A program made the translations under genes and the position numbers. The notes below the pieces were generated by a model. It had not been told where the DNA came from, made no database searches, and worked only from the letters and a program-made list of their open reading frames with translations. Positions 32,487 to 41,042 of a stretch of DNA of 64,000 bases are shown in pieces (positions within the stretch are counted from its first letter, which is position 1; every line of letters begins with the position of its first letter). This stretch comes from JAVBSX01 sp051660685 (GTDB taxonomy: Bacteria > Planctomycetota > Planctomycetia > Pirellulales > Thermoguttaceae), in assembly GCA_051660685.1 (NCBI GenBank), contig JBOFQB010000051.1, forward strand, positions 18,077 to 82,076. Reading direction: 5' to 3'.

Positions 32487-33986
32487 TCAAACGAGTCCGT
32501 AGAGTTTTATTTTACGGTACAAGGTTCGTTCGCCAATTCCGAGAATTCGGGCCGCTTCTTCACGGTTTCCCCCCGTCATTTCGAGTGTTCCAACAATTAA
32601 AAGACGTTCGACCTCTTCCAGAGAACGACCAATCAGCGAATCAAGCGAGTCGGGCGGGGTGTTTTGACTTGAAGTTGAAATGGAACCGGGCAAACGGGAC
32701 GAACCAGACGAGTGAGATGAACCGGATAAACTCGACAAACTGGATGAATCAGAAGAACTGAAAAAACCGGGTGAAAGAAGTTCGTCCGGCTCAAGAAATT
32801 CATTTGGCAAATCATCCAAATCCAATCGTTCGTCAATGTCAACGACGACCATACTTTCAACAACATTTCGGAGTTCCCGGACGTTGCCCGGCCAATTGTA
32901 AGCAAGCAACCGTTTGCGAGCAACCGGCATGATCCCTTTGATCGTCTTGTGATTCTTCTTCGCAAACATTTTCACGAAGTAATCAAGTAAAATCGGAATG
33001 TCCCCAACCCGTTCCTGCAACGTCGGAATCCGAATCGTTATCACTTTCAGACGATGATAAAGGTCCTGTCGGAATCGCCCCGATTCAACCGCTTCTTCCA
33101 AATGTCGATTCGTTGCAGAAAGAATGCGGACGTTGACTTTGATTGTTTCATTCGCGCCAACTCGTGTTATTTCACTGTTTTCAAGAACACGAAGGAGTTT
33201 GATCTGCGTTAACATCGGCATATCGCCGACTTCATCTAGGAAAATGGTCCCCCCATTTGCGTATTCAAACTTTCCAATTCGATCCGAAGAAGCATCTGTA
33301 AAAGCTCCTTTGACATGTCCGAACAATTCACTCTCCAAAATGTTCTCACTCAGTGCAGCACAGTTCAGAGCAACAAACGGTTTGTTTTTTCTCGGACTAT
33401 TTTGGTGTAAGGATTGCGCAAACAATTCCTTGCCGGTTCCCGTTTCTCCTTGAATCAAAACAGTTGCGTCCGTTGGAGCAATTCGCCGCAACCGTTCTAT
33501 GACTGCTAAAATTTGCGGAGATGCCCCAATAATTCCGTCAAAACCGAATTTTTCATCCAACCGTTGAGACAAATTCAGGTTAACCCGACGTAATCGGGAA
33601 CTTTCGGCTGCTTTTTCAACAACCGTTCGGAGTTGCGCAAGATCAAGCGGTTTCTCCAGATAATTAAAAGCCCCTAATCTCATTGCTTCAACAGCGTGAA
33701 CAATGGACGCATGTCCCGTCATAAGAATCACTTCTGTTTCATCAGAATAGTCCCGAACCGCTTGAAGAATTTTCATTCCACTTCTCGGTTGTTCCAGCAT
33801 CATGTCGGAAACAACAACATCAAAAAAATGCGGCTGTTCGGCAATGATCCTGACCGCATCTTTCTGCGAAAAGACCAATCGGGAAATTCCCCCAATCTGT
33901 TCAAGTGCTTCTCCGACAATCTCAGCATGTGCCTGTTCGTCGTCAATCACCAATATATTAAGCGGCAGTTCGTTTTGTTCCGACAT
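32487..33986 (-). CDS. NtrC-family sigma-54-dependent response regulator
   Basis: A 499-residue two-component regulator. The receiver has the acidic pair D15/D16, phospho-acceptor D61 (VVVSDMM) and a conserved Lys in LEKPLD (~111). The AAA+ domain has Walker A GETGTGKE (~181), the sigma-54-contacting loop GAFTDA (a variant of GAFTGA seen in other members), IFLDEVGDMP and the arginine-finger region. A Ser-rich linker (~405-440) precedes the C-terminal Fis-type HTH (NREEAARILGIGERTLYRKIKLYGLV). It is expected to activate sigma-54 promoters after phosphorylation. The cognate kinase is not adjacent. A pseudo-upstream frame overlaps nothing else. Confidence 0.95.
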   Translation of the reverse strand: MSEQNELPLNILVIDDEQAHAEIVGEALEQIGGISRLVFSQKDAVRIIAEQPHFFDVVVSDMMLEQPRSGMKILQAVRDYSDETEVILMTGHASIVHAVEAMRLGAFNYLEKPLDLAQLRTVVEKAAESSRLRRVNLNLSQRLDEKFGFDGIIGASPQILAVIERLRRIAPTDATVLIQGETGTGKELFAQSLHQNSPRKNKPFVALNCAALSENILESELFGHVKGAFTDASSDRIGKFEYANGGTIFLDEVGDMPMLTQIKLLRVLENSEITRVGANETIKVNVRILSATNRHLEEAVESGRFRQDLYHRLKVITIRIPTLQERVGDIPILLDYFVKMFAKKNHKTIKGIMPVARKRLLAYNWPGNVRELRNVVESMVVVDIDERLDLDDLPNEFLEPDELLSPGFFSSSDSSSLSSLSGSSHSSGSSRLPGSISTSSQNTPPDSLDSLIGRSLEEVERLLIVGTLEMTGGNREEAARILGIGERTLYRKIKLYGLV

Positions 33987-34124
33987 TCCTCAATTCAGGT
34001 TGACAATCTTTTTATCATCAAAAGGAGTTTTTCACCTCGATCCGAAAGGACTCCCTTGTGTCTTATTTACAACAAATAAAGGAAGAAAAAACCTTTCTTC
34101 ATTCGTACACAACAGGGAGAGGGG

Positions 34125-35174
34125 TCACTTTTTTGACAACTTTTCTTTTTCCATCCTTTTTCTTTTGCCTTTTTTTTCTCGTTTCTCTATCTTCACTTGT
34201 TTTTCCCGCTTCTCGTCTTTCTCTTCCCCGTTTTCTCCCTCTTCTTTTGGTCTCTTGAATTCCTGTCCCCCCAAATGATTCGCAAGAATGGATTTGTCCG
34301 TTTGAAATCGTGTCCAATCCAACGTGTCACTGTCACTCATGTCAATGTTAGATGGAACATGTTCACGATGCTTCATCAATCGTAGTTCAGAAGCAGGAAA
34401 CATTTTGCGGGTCTGATCAGAAAATTCAACACCAACTTTCTGCTGTAAAATTTCGTGAGAAATGACTTTAGCGAGACCGTCGGGGGTATGAACCCTTTTA
34501 CCAATTCCGGGCAATTCCTCCTGCATTTCCACATAAGTGTCAAATTCATAACGTAAGCAACATTTCAAACGACCACAACGACCGGAAATTTTGACCGGAT
34601 CGAGAGTTGCTTTTTGCATTCTCGCCATTCTTAATGAAACGGGGGACATTGCGATCAAATAGGAGTTACAACAGACATCTCGTCCGCAATCACCAACATC
34701 AGCTAAGATTCGTGTTTCATCACGAGCACCAATCTGCCTCATTTCGATTCGGGTTTGAAATTCAGATGCTAAAACCTTGACCAGTTCCCGGAAATCGACC
34801 CGCGCATCTGCAACATAGTAGACAATAATCCGTTCTCCGCCAAAAACATGTTCGAGACGAACAAGGCCCATCTCCATATTCATATCGCGTATAATTTTTT
34901 TACAACGATGAAATTCATTTTCTTCTTCAAGACGGATTCGTTTAAGCTGAACGGCATCTTCCCGAGTCATTATGCGGACAATCCGATCCTGCTCAAATCC
35001 CGGTTCCAGACGCGCAACAGCTTCTTCCGTTGCTTCACAAAGCACAACGCCCGTTTCAAGACCGCGACTTGTACGGACGATCACTTTTGTTCCAAGCGGG
35101 AATCGGTCATTTGTTGGAGCAACAAAGACACCTAAGCATCTCATTGCTCCATATCTCGCAATGTACTGACCCAT
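34125..35174 (-). CDS. ricT: RicT/YaaT-like PSP1-domain protein with Lys/Glu-rich tail
   Basis: A 349-residue PSP1 domain protein related to Bacillus RicT (YaaT), which takes part in a complex affecting RNA turnover and development. The core (residues ~1-275) holds the cysteine cluster CGRDVCCNSYLIAMSPVSLRMARMQK and KISGRCGRLKCCLRYEFDTY, likely an Fe-S or metal site. The C-terminal ~45 residues are an unusual run of Lys and Glu (EGENGEEKDEKREKQ...), low-complexity and presumably disordered; in other members the tail is short. It is separated from the upstream UroD-like gene by ~230 bp that includes a dispersed repeat. Confidence 0.88.
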   Translation of the reverse strand: MGQYIARYGAMRCLGVFVAPTNDRFPLGTKVIVRTSRGLETGVVLCEATEEAVARLEPGFEQDRIVRIMTREDAVQLKRIRLEEENEFHRCKKIIRDMNMEMGLVRLEHVFGGERIIVYYVADARVDFRELVKVLASEFQTRIEMRQIGARDETRILADVGDCGRDVCCNSYLIAMSPVSLRMARMQKATLDPVKISGRCGRLKCCLRYEFDTYVEMQEELPGIGKRVHTPDGLAKVISHEILQQKVGVEFSDQTRKMFPASELRLMKHREHVPSNIDMSDSDTLDWTRFQTDKSILANHLGGQEFKRPKEEGENGEEKDEKREKQVKIEKREKKGKRKRMEKEKLSKK

Positions 35175-35215
35175 AATTAACGCATCATTCCTTATCCATA
35201 ATATCCATAAATTCG

Positions 35216-35285
35216 GGACGGTTTGAAATTTACGACGCTGAACACGCAGAGTCTTTCAACGCAAGGTGCTTACAAAATGTTAAAG
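35216..35285. repeat. Dispersed repeat, copy 2 (GGACGGTTTGAAATTT...AACACGCA)
   Basis: Same first 16 bases and downstream GAACACGCA / CTTTCAAC pattern as 14876-14940. Here it lies about 40 bp upstream of the ricT start, as copy 1 lies upstream of the small lipoprotein gene. Confidence 0.6.
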
Positions 35286-35405
35286 CAACCGTCGATATAG
35301 GTTTTGGTCGACCTTTTTCAAGTTTCTCTCTGTTGAACCTTTTCTCCTGTTCTCCTACACTTTTTTCGGAACTCACACAGTAGGACAGTATACCCTAATT
35401 TCCCG

Positions 35406-36431
35406 TTAAGGTTGACGATAAACGGCCAAAATGTTTTCTGGGGGGACATCGGGTTGAAACAAATGAGCAGGCGCAAGAATGTATCCTCCATTTTTGCCCA
35501 AAACCTCGCAATACCGTTCTGATTCACGCCAAATTTTTTCCGGTTTTTCCTTAGTGAGCAAATGCTGCATGTCAATTCCTCCATGAAAACAGAGCCGATC
35601 TCCAAATTCACTTTTGAGCGTTTCAGGAACCATATTTCCAACCGGTTGAATCGGATCAAGAACGTCAACTCCCAGATCAATCAGTTCGGGAATAAACGGT
35701 CGGATACTTCCACAACTATGAAAGAGAACTTTAGCGTCGAGCGAATGAATATGATCGCACATTTCTTGAATGTAGGGGGCAATGAATTCGCGGAACATTT
35801 TGAGGGAGATGAGCGGACCTTTTTGACAACCGAGATCGCTAATCAGCAGAAACAGGTCAATTCGTCCCCGCGTCTTTTCAGCAGCCCGGGTGTAATCCTC
35901 CTTGTAAAAATCGGTAAATTTTCGCGCAAGAAAATGGACCCAATCGGGATGTTCAATCATGTCAACAAACATGTTTTCGAGACCGCGAACAAGAGCGGGC
36001 CGTTCCCAAATGTCGGCAAAACCGTAAAGCAACGCCCGGTCATTCCAACGTTGGACCAATTCGGGCAACCCGGAATAGTCAAATTGATCGGGATGCGGCC
36101 AATGAAATGCGGCAATCTCCTCTAATGTTCGCGCATTCACAAGAGCTCCAGGAACGTCTTCCCGCATTTTGCCCCATTCCGTCATTCGATAGACATACTG
36201 TTCCCCCCAAAAATTCCGATACAAACCCTCTTGAACCTGTCTTTCATCTGGTCCCGGCACTTCGAGCAACCGAATGTCAATGTCCAACTCCGTCAAAACC
36301 TCTTCCCGGTTGGAACAACCCATATACTGCAACAACCGGTTCCAACTCGGCGACTCCGCCCAAAAATTTCGCGGCGTCCGATCCGGCGTTGTCCGTTCAA
36401 TCGCTGCTAAGACCCGTTCTCGTGAATTCAT
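35406..36431 (-). CDS. UroD-like family protein, second copy
   Basis: A 341-residue UroD-superfamily protein. The ATG at 36431 (MNSRERVLAAIERTTPDRTPRNFW) is chosen because GGAAGG lies just upstream. The longer frame overlaps the rsgA end and adds no family sequence. Visible features are GADVVE-like DIDIRLLEVPG, the barrel segment LFLLISDLGCQKGPLISLKMFREFIAPY, VLFHSCGSIRPFIPELIDLGVDVLDPIQPVG and the C-terminal APAHLFQPDVPPENILAVY. It is related to but shorter than the gene at 1437-2708. It lies 22 bp after rsgA on the same strand, so both may share a transcript. Probably a corrinoid-linked methyltransferase or decarboxylase; the substrate is unknown. Confidence 0.88.
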   Translation of the reverse strand: MNSRERVLAAIERTTPDRTPRNFWAESPSWNRLLQYMGCSNREEVLTELDIDIRLLEVPGPDERQVQEGLYRNFWGEQYVYRMTEWGKMREDVPGALVNARTLEEIAAFHWPHPDQFDYSGLPELVQRWNDRALLYGFADIWERPALVRGLENMFVDMIEHPDWVHFLARKFTDFYKEDYTRAAEKTRGRIDLFLLISDLGCQKGPLISLKMFREFIAPYIQEMCDHIHSLDAKVLFHSCGSIRPFIPELIDLGVDVLDPIQPVGNMVPETLKSEFGDRLCFHGGIDMQHLLTKEKPEKIWRESERYCEVLGKNGGYILAPAHLFQPDVPPENILAVYRQP

Positions 36432-36453
36432 TGCGTTCTTCCTTCCGATTATT

Positions 36454-37908
36454 TCAAACATTGGGCCGCTCAACTTTTGGTTCACGCAATGAAACAAAAC
36501 TCTCATATCGTCGCATGTCAACACGACCATCTGCAGCCGCATTTTTTACCGCGCAATCCATTTCATAAGTGTGTGTACAATTGGGAAAATGACAATGATT
36601 TTCATAGGGGCGCAAATCACGATAAAACCCCAAAACCTCTTCGGGAATAATATTCCAAAGCATGAACTGTCGAATTCCAGGTGTATCGACGACATACCCC
36701 CCAAAAGACAGTCGCAACAATTCCGCCGTTGTCGTCGTATGTGTTCCTTTCCCGGATTCATGACTGATTTCCCCGACTCGTAAAGCAAGTCCTGGTTCCA
36801 GACTGTTAAGGAGCGAGGATTTTCCGACCCCACTTTGTCCGGTCAAAACACTTTCCCGATTTTGCAACACCCGCTTGAGACGTTCGATCCCAAATCCCGT
36901 TGTTGCACTGACCGTTAAAACAGTGTATCCCATTTGAGCGTAAACGCCAATAAGTGGTTGCAATTCAGCCGGATTGACCAGATCAATTTTGTTAATACAG
37001 ATAATGGGCCGGATTCCCGACCGTTCGGAAGTGACAAGAATCCGGTCAATCAGGTTCGGTTTCAAGGGCGGTTCAGCTGCACTTGCGACAATGACTGCCT
37101 GATCGACGTTCGTCACAATAAGCTGTTTACGATGCTTACTCATTCTCGAAAGAGCCCCGGTTCTTGGTTCAACCCGTTCAATAATTCCTTCTGCAACCGA
37201 AGTATTTTTCCCCGATCCTTCATTCTTTTCAAACTCTACATTCTGCTCTTGTTTTGTATTCCTTTTTATTCCTCTTTTTTTATCTATCTCTCCATTTTTC
37301 GCCGATCCACTATTCTTTTTTGATTCTCCATTCTGCCTGTTTTTCTCCGAATTGTGTTGATTTTGGGGTTGCGAGGAAGGAAGAGGTTGCGAATCACAAA
37401 CATCTGGTTCTACGAAACGGTCGTTTTGCGGCGATTCGCGGAATAAAACCCGGTCTCCTGCAACGACAACGTGTCGTTGATCGGTTGACATCGTTTTCAG
37501 CAACCGTCGGGTAATACATTGAAAAATATTGCCGTTTTCATCTTCGACGAAACTGTTCAAACCGTGAACGCGGAGAACGCGACCTAAACGGCATTTCGAG
37601 GGGTCAAACGAAGTGAGTGACTCGAAACCGAGATCATCGTTTTTGTCCATTTTATCTGACTTATCTGACTTATCTGACGGTAAAGAGTCCGTCATAATTG
37701 TTCGACGTCGAACCAAATCACCTTTTCCGCTGATCCGCTCTTCCCGAATCGGGTCTTGTTCTTCAAAACCATGTTCCTCAAATTCCCGAGTCCAATTCGT
37801 CAATCGTGTCCGTTGATTCCGGTTTTTTCGGAAATCAACACGCTGTTTCTTTCCTTTACCTCCCCTATTTTCACTGTTTTCTGTGTTTTCCCTATTTTCT
37901 GGCGACAT
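36454..37908 (-). CDS. rsgA: Ribosome small-subunit-dependent GTPase A with low-complexity insert
   Basis: A 484-residue circularly permuted GTPase that assists late 30S ribosome maturation. It has an N-terminal ~90-residue basic extension containing the repeated SDKSDKMDKNDD. An OB domain (CRLGRVLRVHGLNSFVEDENGNIFQC) is interrupted by ~60 residues of Asn/Lys/Ser-rich filler (about 175-240). Next come IICINKIDL (G4), GQSGVGKSSLLNSL (P-loop), the switch segment GTHTTTTAEL and DTPGIRQF. The C-terminal zinc knuckle is CHFPNCTHTYEMDC. Typical RsgA is about 300-350 residues, so ~130 residues are extra. The Shine-Dalgarno is weak. Followed by the UroD-like gene. Confidence 0.93.
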   Translation of the reverse strand: MSPENRENTENSENRGGKGKKQRVDFRKNRNQRTRLTNWTREFEEHGFEEQDPIREERISGKGDLVRRRTIMTDSLPSDKSDKSDKMDKNDDLGFESLTSFDPSKCRLGRVLRVHGLNSFVEDENGNIFQCITRRLLKTMSTDQRHVVVAGDRVLFRESPQNDRFVEPDVCDSQPLPSSQPQNQHNSEKNRQNGESKKNSGSAKNGEIDKKRGIKRNTKQEQNVEFEKNEGSGKNTSVAEGIIERVEPRTGALSRMSKHRKQLIVTNVDQAVIVASAAEPPLKPNLIDRILVTSERSGIRPIICINKIDLVNPAELQPLIGVYAQMGYTVLTVSATTGFGIERLKRVLQNRESVLTGQSGVGKSSLLNSLEPGLALRVGEISHESGKGTHTTTTAELLRLSFGGYVVDTPGIRQFMLWNIIPEEVLGFYRDLRPYENHCHFPNCTHTYEMDCAVKNAAADGRVDMRRYESFVSLREPKVERPNV

Positions 37909-38178
37909 GGATTATTGATAAACGAACGACGTACAAAACAACAACATTCATTCGCACATTGTATCTCCTCAATCGAGTTCTTCCAGTTCTCCTTCAACAA
38001 TAATCCGCAACGACCCGTCCTTTACGTTCCCCCAATCTCTGCTAGAATAATCAGGTTGGGTTTTTGACCTTTTGGTCAACTCCTCAAAAGAAAAAGGTTG
38101 AACCGCGTCTTGACGTGTGAAGTATTAGAAGTATTTTTGGAAACCAACCCTGAATTCGTAATCCTTTGGGAGAATAAT

Positions 38179-38277
38179 ATGTCAAAAACAACTCGTCTTA
38201 TCAAGAAATCCAATCACGGAAAACGCCCCTCTTGTGCAAAAGCACGTCGTGCAAAGCGTCGCTTGGTCCGAACCTGA
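38179..38277 (+). CDS. Small highly basic peptide (32 residues)
   Basis: ATG 38179 to TGA 38277, with GGGAG about 6 nt upstream. The peptide is MSKTTRLIKKSNHGKRPSC followed by AKARRAKRRLVRT: 13 of its 32 residues are Lys or Arg. Its composition resembles ribosome-associated or nucleic-acid-binding micro-proteins. It is followed by a FabZ-like gene about 110 bp downstream. The function is unknown and the family is not recognised with certainty. Confidence 0.6.
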   Translation: MSKTTRLIKKSNHGKRPSCAKARRAKRRLVRT

Positions 38278-38388
38278 TTAATTCTCTCCGTTAACGGCTT
38301 TTCTACAACTGTTTTTCCACAAAATTGCATTTGATTGTTCTGGAGGAGGTCAAACCTCAACAATCATTCCAACGCTAACCGTCGCAGA

Positions 38389-38883
38389 ATGAGTATCAAG
38401 TCCTACCTCGTTGATCCGTCTCTTTACGACCTGGATAAACCAATCGTCGGTGTTGACGAGGTACGCAAGTACATTCCTCAACGTCATGAAATGGAGCTGC
38501 TTCAGTCCATTGTTTACGATGATTATGAAAATAAGGCTTGCGTCGGTTGTAAAGATATTACCGATCAGGAATTTTGGGTCCGGGGACATATGCCCGGTTT
38601 TGCACTTATGCCCGGCGTTCTGATTTGTGAGGTTGCAGCTCAATTGGCGACGTTTTTCATTGCGTATCATGGGCTAATGACCAACTCAATCATTGGTCTT
38701 GCAGGACTCCAAGATGTCCGTTTTCGCGGTTTTGTCCGACCGGGAGACCGACTTGTGATGCAAGCCAAATTGTTGCATCATCGAAAAATTCTTATCACTG
38801 CCAACTTTCAAGGTCTGGTCAACGACAATATTGTTTGTGAAGGAATCATCAAGGGTGTTCCGCTTGAACTGGACCCCTCGTAA
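38389..38883 (+). CDS. FabZ/FabA-like hydroxyacyl-ACP dehydratase
   Basis: A 164-residue hot-dog-fold protein. ATG 38389 (MSIKSYLVDPS) is chosen; the frame upstream to 38335 lacks conserved sequence. The catalytic helix segment is RGHMPGFALMPGVLICEVAAQLA, with the histidine (H in RGHMPG) and a Glu (ICEVAAQ) as in FabZ. VRFRGFVRPGDRLVMQAKLLHHRKILITANFQGLV is the second hot-dog half. It likely dehydrates 3-hydroxyacyl-ACP in fatty acid or lipid A acyl-chain synthesis. The neighbours give no pathway context (small basic peptide before, ThuA-like after). A role as a paralogue outside the core FAS cycle is possible. Confidence 0.88.
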   Translation: MSIKSYLVDPSLYDLDKPIVGVDEVRKYIPQRHEMELLQSIVYDDYENKACVGCKDITDQEFWVRGHMPGFALMPGVLICEVAAQLATFFIAYHGLMTNSIIGLAGLQDVRFRGFVRPGDRLVMQAKLLHHRKILITANFQGLVNDNIVCEGIIKGVPLELDPS

Positions 38884-39105
38884 TAATCAGTCCTTTTTAG
38901 CAGCGTCTTTATTAACCGTGTTTTTTTTAACGGCGTATTGTTGAACAGGGTCTTGCAATCGGACGGTCATTATCCGATAATCCGGGTTAGGTCTTGGGAT
39001 CAATTGGCACTTTCGGCTGATGTCGTTCCTGAGTGTTCTGCTTTGTATCCCGTAATCGTTTTATCAAAAATTCATCCTCCTTCATAATCTAACCCCTTTC
39101 ATAAC

Positions 39106-39978
39106 ATGAAAAGACGTGATTTTCTCCGAACCAGTTTGGCAACAGCAGCCGCGATTTCTCTTCCTTTGGGCCGGTCGTATGGTGCAGCCCAACAAACGAA
39201 GGTCCTGTATTTTACGAATTCAGCCGGTTTCGAGCATGATCCGGTCAAAATCAGACGACGAACAAAGTTGAGCGTTTCTGATGAAGCACTGAAGAAACTC
39301 GGTGATGAAAACGGTGTCGAAGTTGTCTGCACAAAAGACGGAAAAGTTTTTGACGGTGATTTGTCCCAATACAGCTGTATTGCGTTTTACACAAGCGGAG
39401 ATTTGCTGACGGGGGATAATGCAATGTCGGCAGAAGGAAAGAAAAAATTTCTCGATGCAATCAACGGGGGAGTCGGTTTTGTTGCATTTCATGCAGCGAC
39501 AGATACTTGGCGAACAGCGGGACCTCCGTTTGAGAATCAGGAAAATGTTGACCCTTATATTCGCATGTTGGGTGCTGAGTTTATTTCACATGGACCGCAA
39601 CAGGACGCGATCATGAAGATTTCGCAACCGGCTGAACTTCCTTGGTTGAAGTCGAAAGGGGAATCGTTCAAATATTTTGATGAATGGTATGCACTGAAGA
39701 ATTTTAACAAGGATATGCACGTTATTTTGACGCAGGAAACAGCGGGAATGCAAGGAGGGGAGTATCAAAGACCGCCGTTTCCGGCGACATGGGCGAGACG
39801 ACAGGGAGCAGGTCGGGTTCTCTTCACGTCAATGGGACACCGCAATGAATTCTGGAATGATGCGAACATGATGGATTTTGTCCGGGACTGTTTTGCGTGG
39901 AGTATGGGCGAATTTGACATGGATTTAACGCCGAACATTGACAAGGTTGCGCCGAATGCTTCAATACTCAAGTCGTAA
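39106..39978 (+). CDS. Tat-exported ThuA-like domain protein
   Basis: A 290-residue protein with a twin-arginine signal (MKRRDFLRTSLATAAAISLPLGRSYGA). The rest is a ThuA-like domain, a glutamine-amidotransferase-like fold common in planctomycetes: KVLYFTNSAGFEHDPVK, YSCIAFYTSGDLL, GGVGFVAFHAATDTWR, LGAEFISHGPQQDAIMKI, DEWYALKNFNKDMHVILTQE, TWARRQGAGRVLFTSMGHRNEFW. ThuA proteins are linked to trehalose/keto-sugar metabolism in rhizobia; in planctomycetes they sit in carbohydrate-degradation systems and the activity is not established. The gene is monocistronic. The following restriction-modification pair is unrelated. Confidence 0.9.
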   Translation: MKRRDFLRTSLATAAAISLPLGRSYGAAQQTKVLYFTNSAGFEHDPVKIRRRTKLSVSDEALKKLGDENGVEVVCTKDGKVFDGDLSQYSCIAFYTSGDLLTGDNAMSAEGKKKFLDAINGGVGFVAFHAATDTWRTAGPPFENQENVDPYIRMLGAEFISHGPQQDAIMKISQPAELPWLKSKGESFKYFDEWYALKNFNKDMHVILTQETAGMQGGEYQRPPFPATWARRQGAGRVLFTSMGHRNEFWNDANMMDFVRDCFAWSMGEFDMDLTPNIDKVAPNASILKS

Positions 39979-40031
39979 GGGATGATCGTTGACGATCATT
40001 GACACATAAGGTGACTGAACGGAAAGGGAAG

Positions 40032-41042
40032 ATGCAAAAACAAGCGAATACCGTCAACATTTCTCGTAAGAAGTCGGGACGTAATCAGTCTGTTGACAAC
40101 ATGTTCCCTATGATGCGAAAAGGTGGAACTAAGTTTGTTGTTGAAAGGGCGAACCCGGGGTCTTCAACACAGGACCTGAATTCACCTTGCCGTTATTATC
40201 AGCACCCTAACGGAATGTTAGGGTTGGGTGATTGTATCAAATGGATGCAGTCTTTACCGTCTGAATCGGTCGATCTTGTTTTTGCCGATCCTCCTTACAA
40301 CCTCAAAAAAGCAGATTGGGATTGTTTTGAAAGTCACTGTCAATACGTTGATTGGTCGCTTTTGTGGATTCAAGAAGCATCACGTTTGCTCAAACCGGAC
40401 GGAACACTTTATGTTTGCGGGTTTTCAGAGATCATCGCTGATTTGAAATTGCCCGCAATGAAATTTTTCAAAGCATGTCGTTGGATTATCTGGCATTATA
40501 AGAACAAAGCCAATTTGGGGAATGATTGGGGCCGATCTCACGAAAGTATTTTACATTTTCGAAAGGGCAGGAAGCCCCGATTTAACATCGATTTGGTCCG
40601 TATTCCCTATTCTGAACATACACTTAAGTATCCCTCACATCCTCAAGCCGAATCCAGTCAATACGGTCGGGATAAAGGAAAAAGTCCTGTTTGGGAACCG
40701 AATCCAAATGGGGCAAAACCGAAAGATGTTATTGAAATTCCGACAACGTGCAACGGGATGCACGAAAAGACCCCTCATCCAACCCAAAAACCCGAAGAGC
40801 TTCTTCGGCGTATTATTCTGGCGTCTTCAAATGAGGGCGATGTCATTTTAGACCCTTTTCTGGGATCAGGGACGACGGTTGTTTGTGCGGAACAACTGAA
40901 TCGCAAATGGTTGGGGTGTGACACATCTTCCGAATACTTGAACTGGGCAATTGAACGAATCGAGTTGGTCGAGGACTGGTCGATTGAACAATGGATTTCG
41001 TATGATTTTGACAACCTCAAACGGCGCAATTCTATCCGATGA
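40032..41042 (+). CDS. Type II DNA methyltransferase (beta-class, N6-adenine or N4-cytosine)
   Basis: A 336-residue DNA methyltransferase. ATG 40032 follows GGAAAGGGA; an upstream TTG gives no conserved sequence. The motif order is DPPY (FADPPYNLKKADW, ~84) first and the AdoMet-binding DPFLGSGTT (~278) near the C-terminus, with the target-recognition region between, which defines the beta class. PHPTQKPEELLRRII is motif X. It overlaps the next gene by 4 nt (ATGA), the layout of a type II restriction-modification pair. DPPY favours adenine N6; the recognition site cannot be deduced. Confidence 0.92.
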   Translation: MQKQANTVNISRKKSGRNQSVDNMFPMMRKGGTKFVVERANPGSSTQDLNSPCRYYQHPNGMLGLGDCIKWMQSLPSESVDLVFADPPYNLKKADWDCFESHCQYVDWSLLWIQEASRLLKPDGTLYVCGFSEIIADLKLPAMKFFKACRWIIWHYKNKANLGNDWGRSHESILHFRKGRKPRFNIDLVRIPYSEHTLKYPSHPQAESSQYGRDKGKSPVWEPNPNGAKPKDVIEIPTTCNGMHEKTPHPTQKPEELLRRIILASSNEGDVILDPFLGSGTTVVCAEQLNRKWLGCDTSSEYLNWAIERIELVEDWSIEQWISYDFDNLKRRNSIR

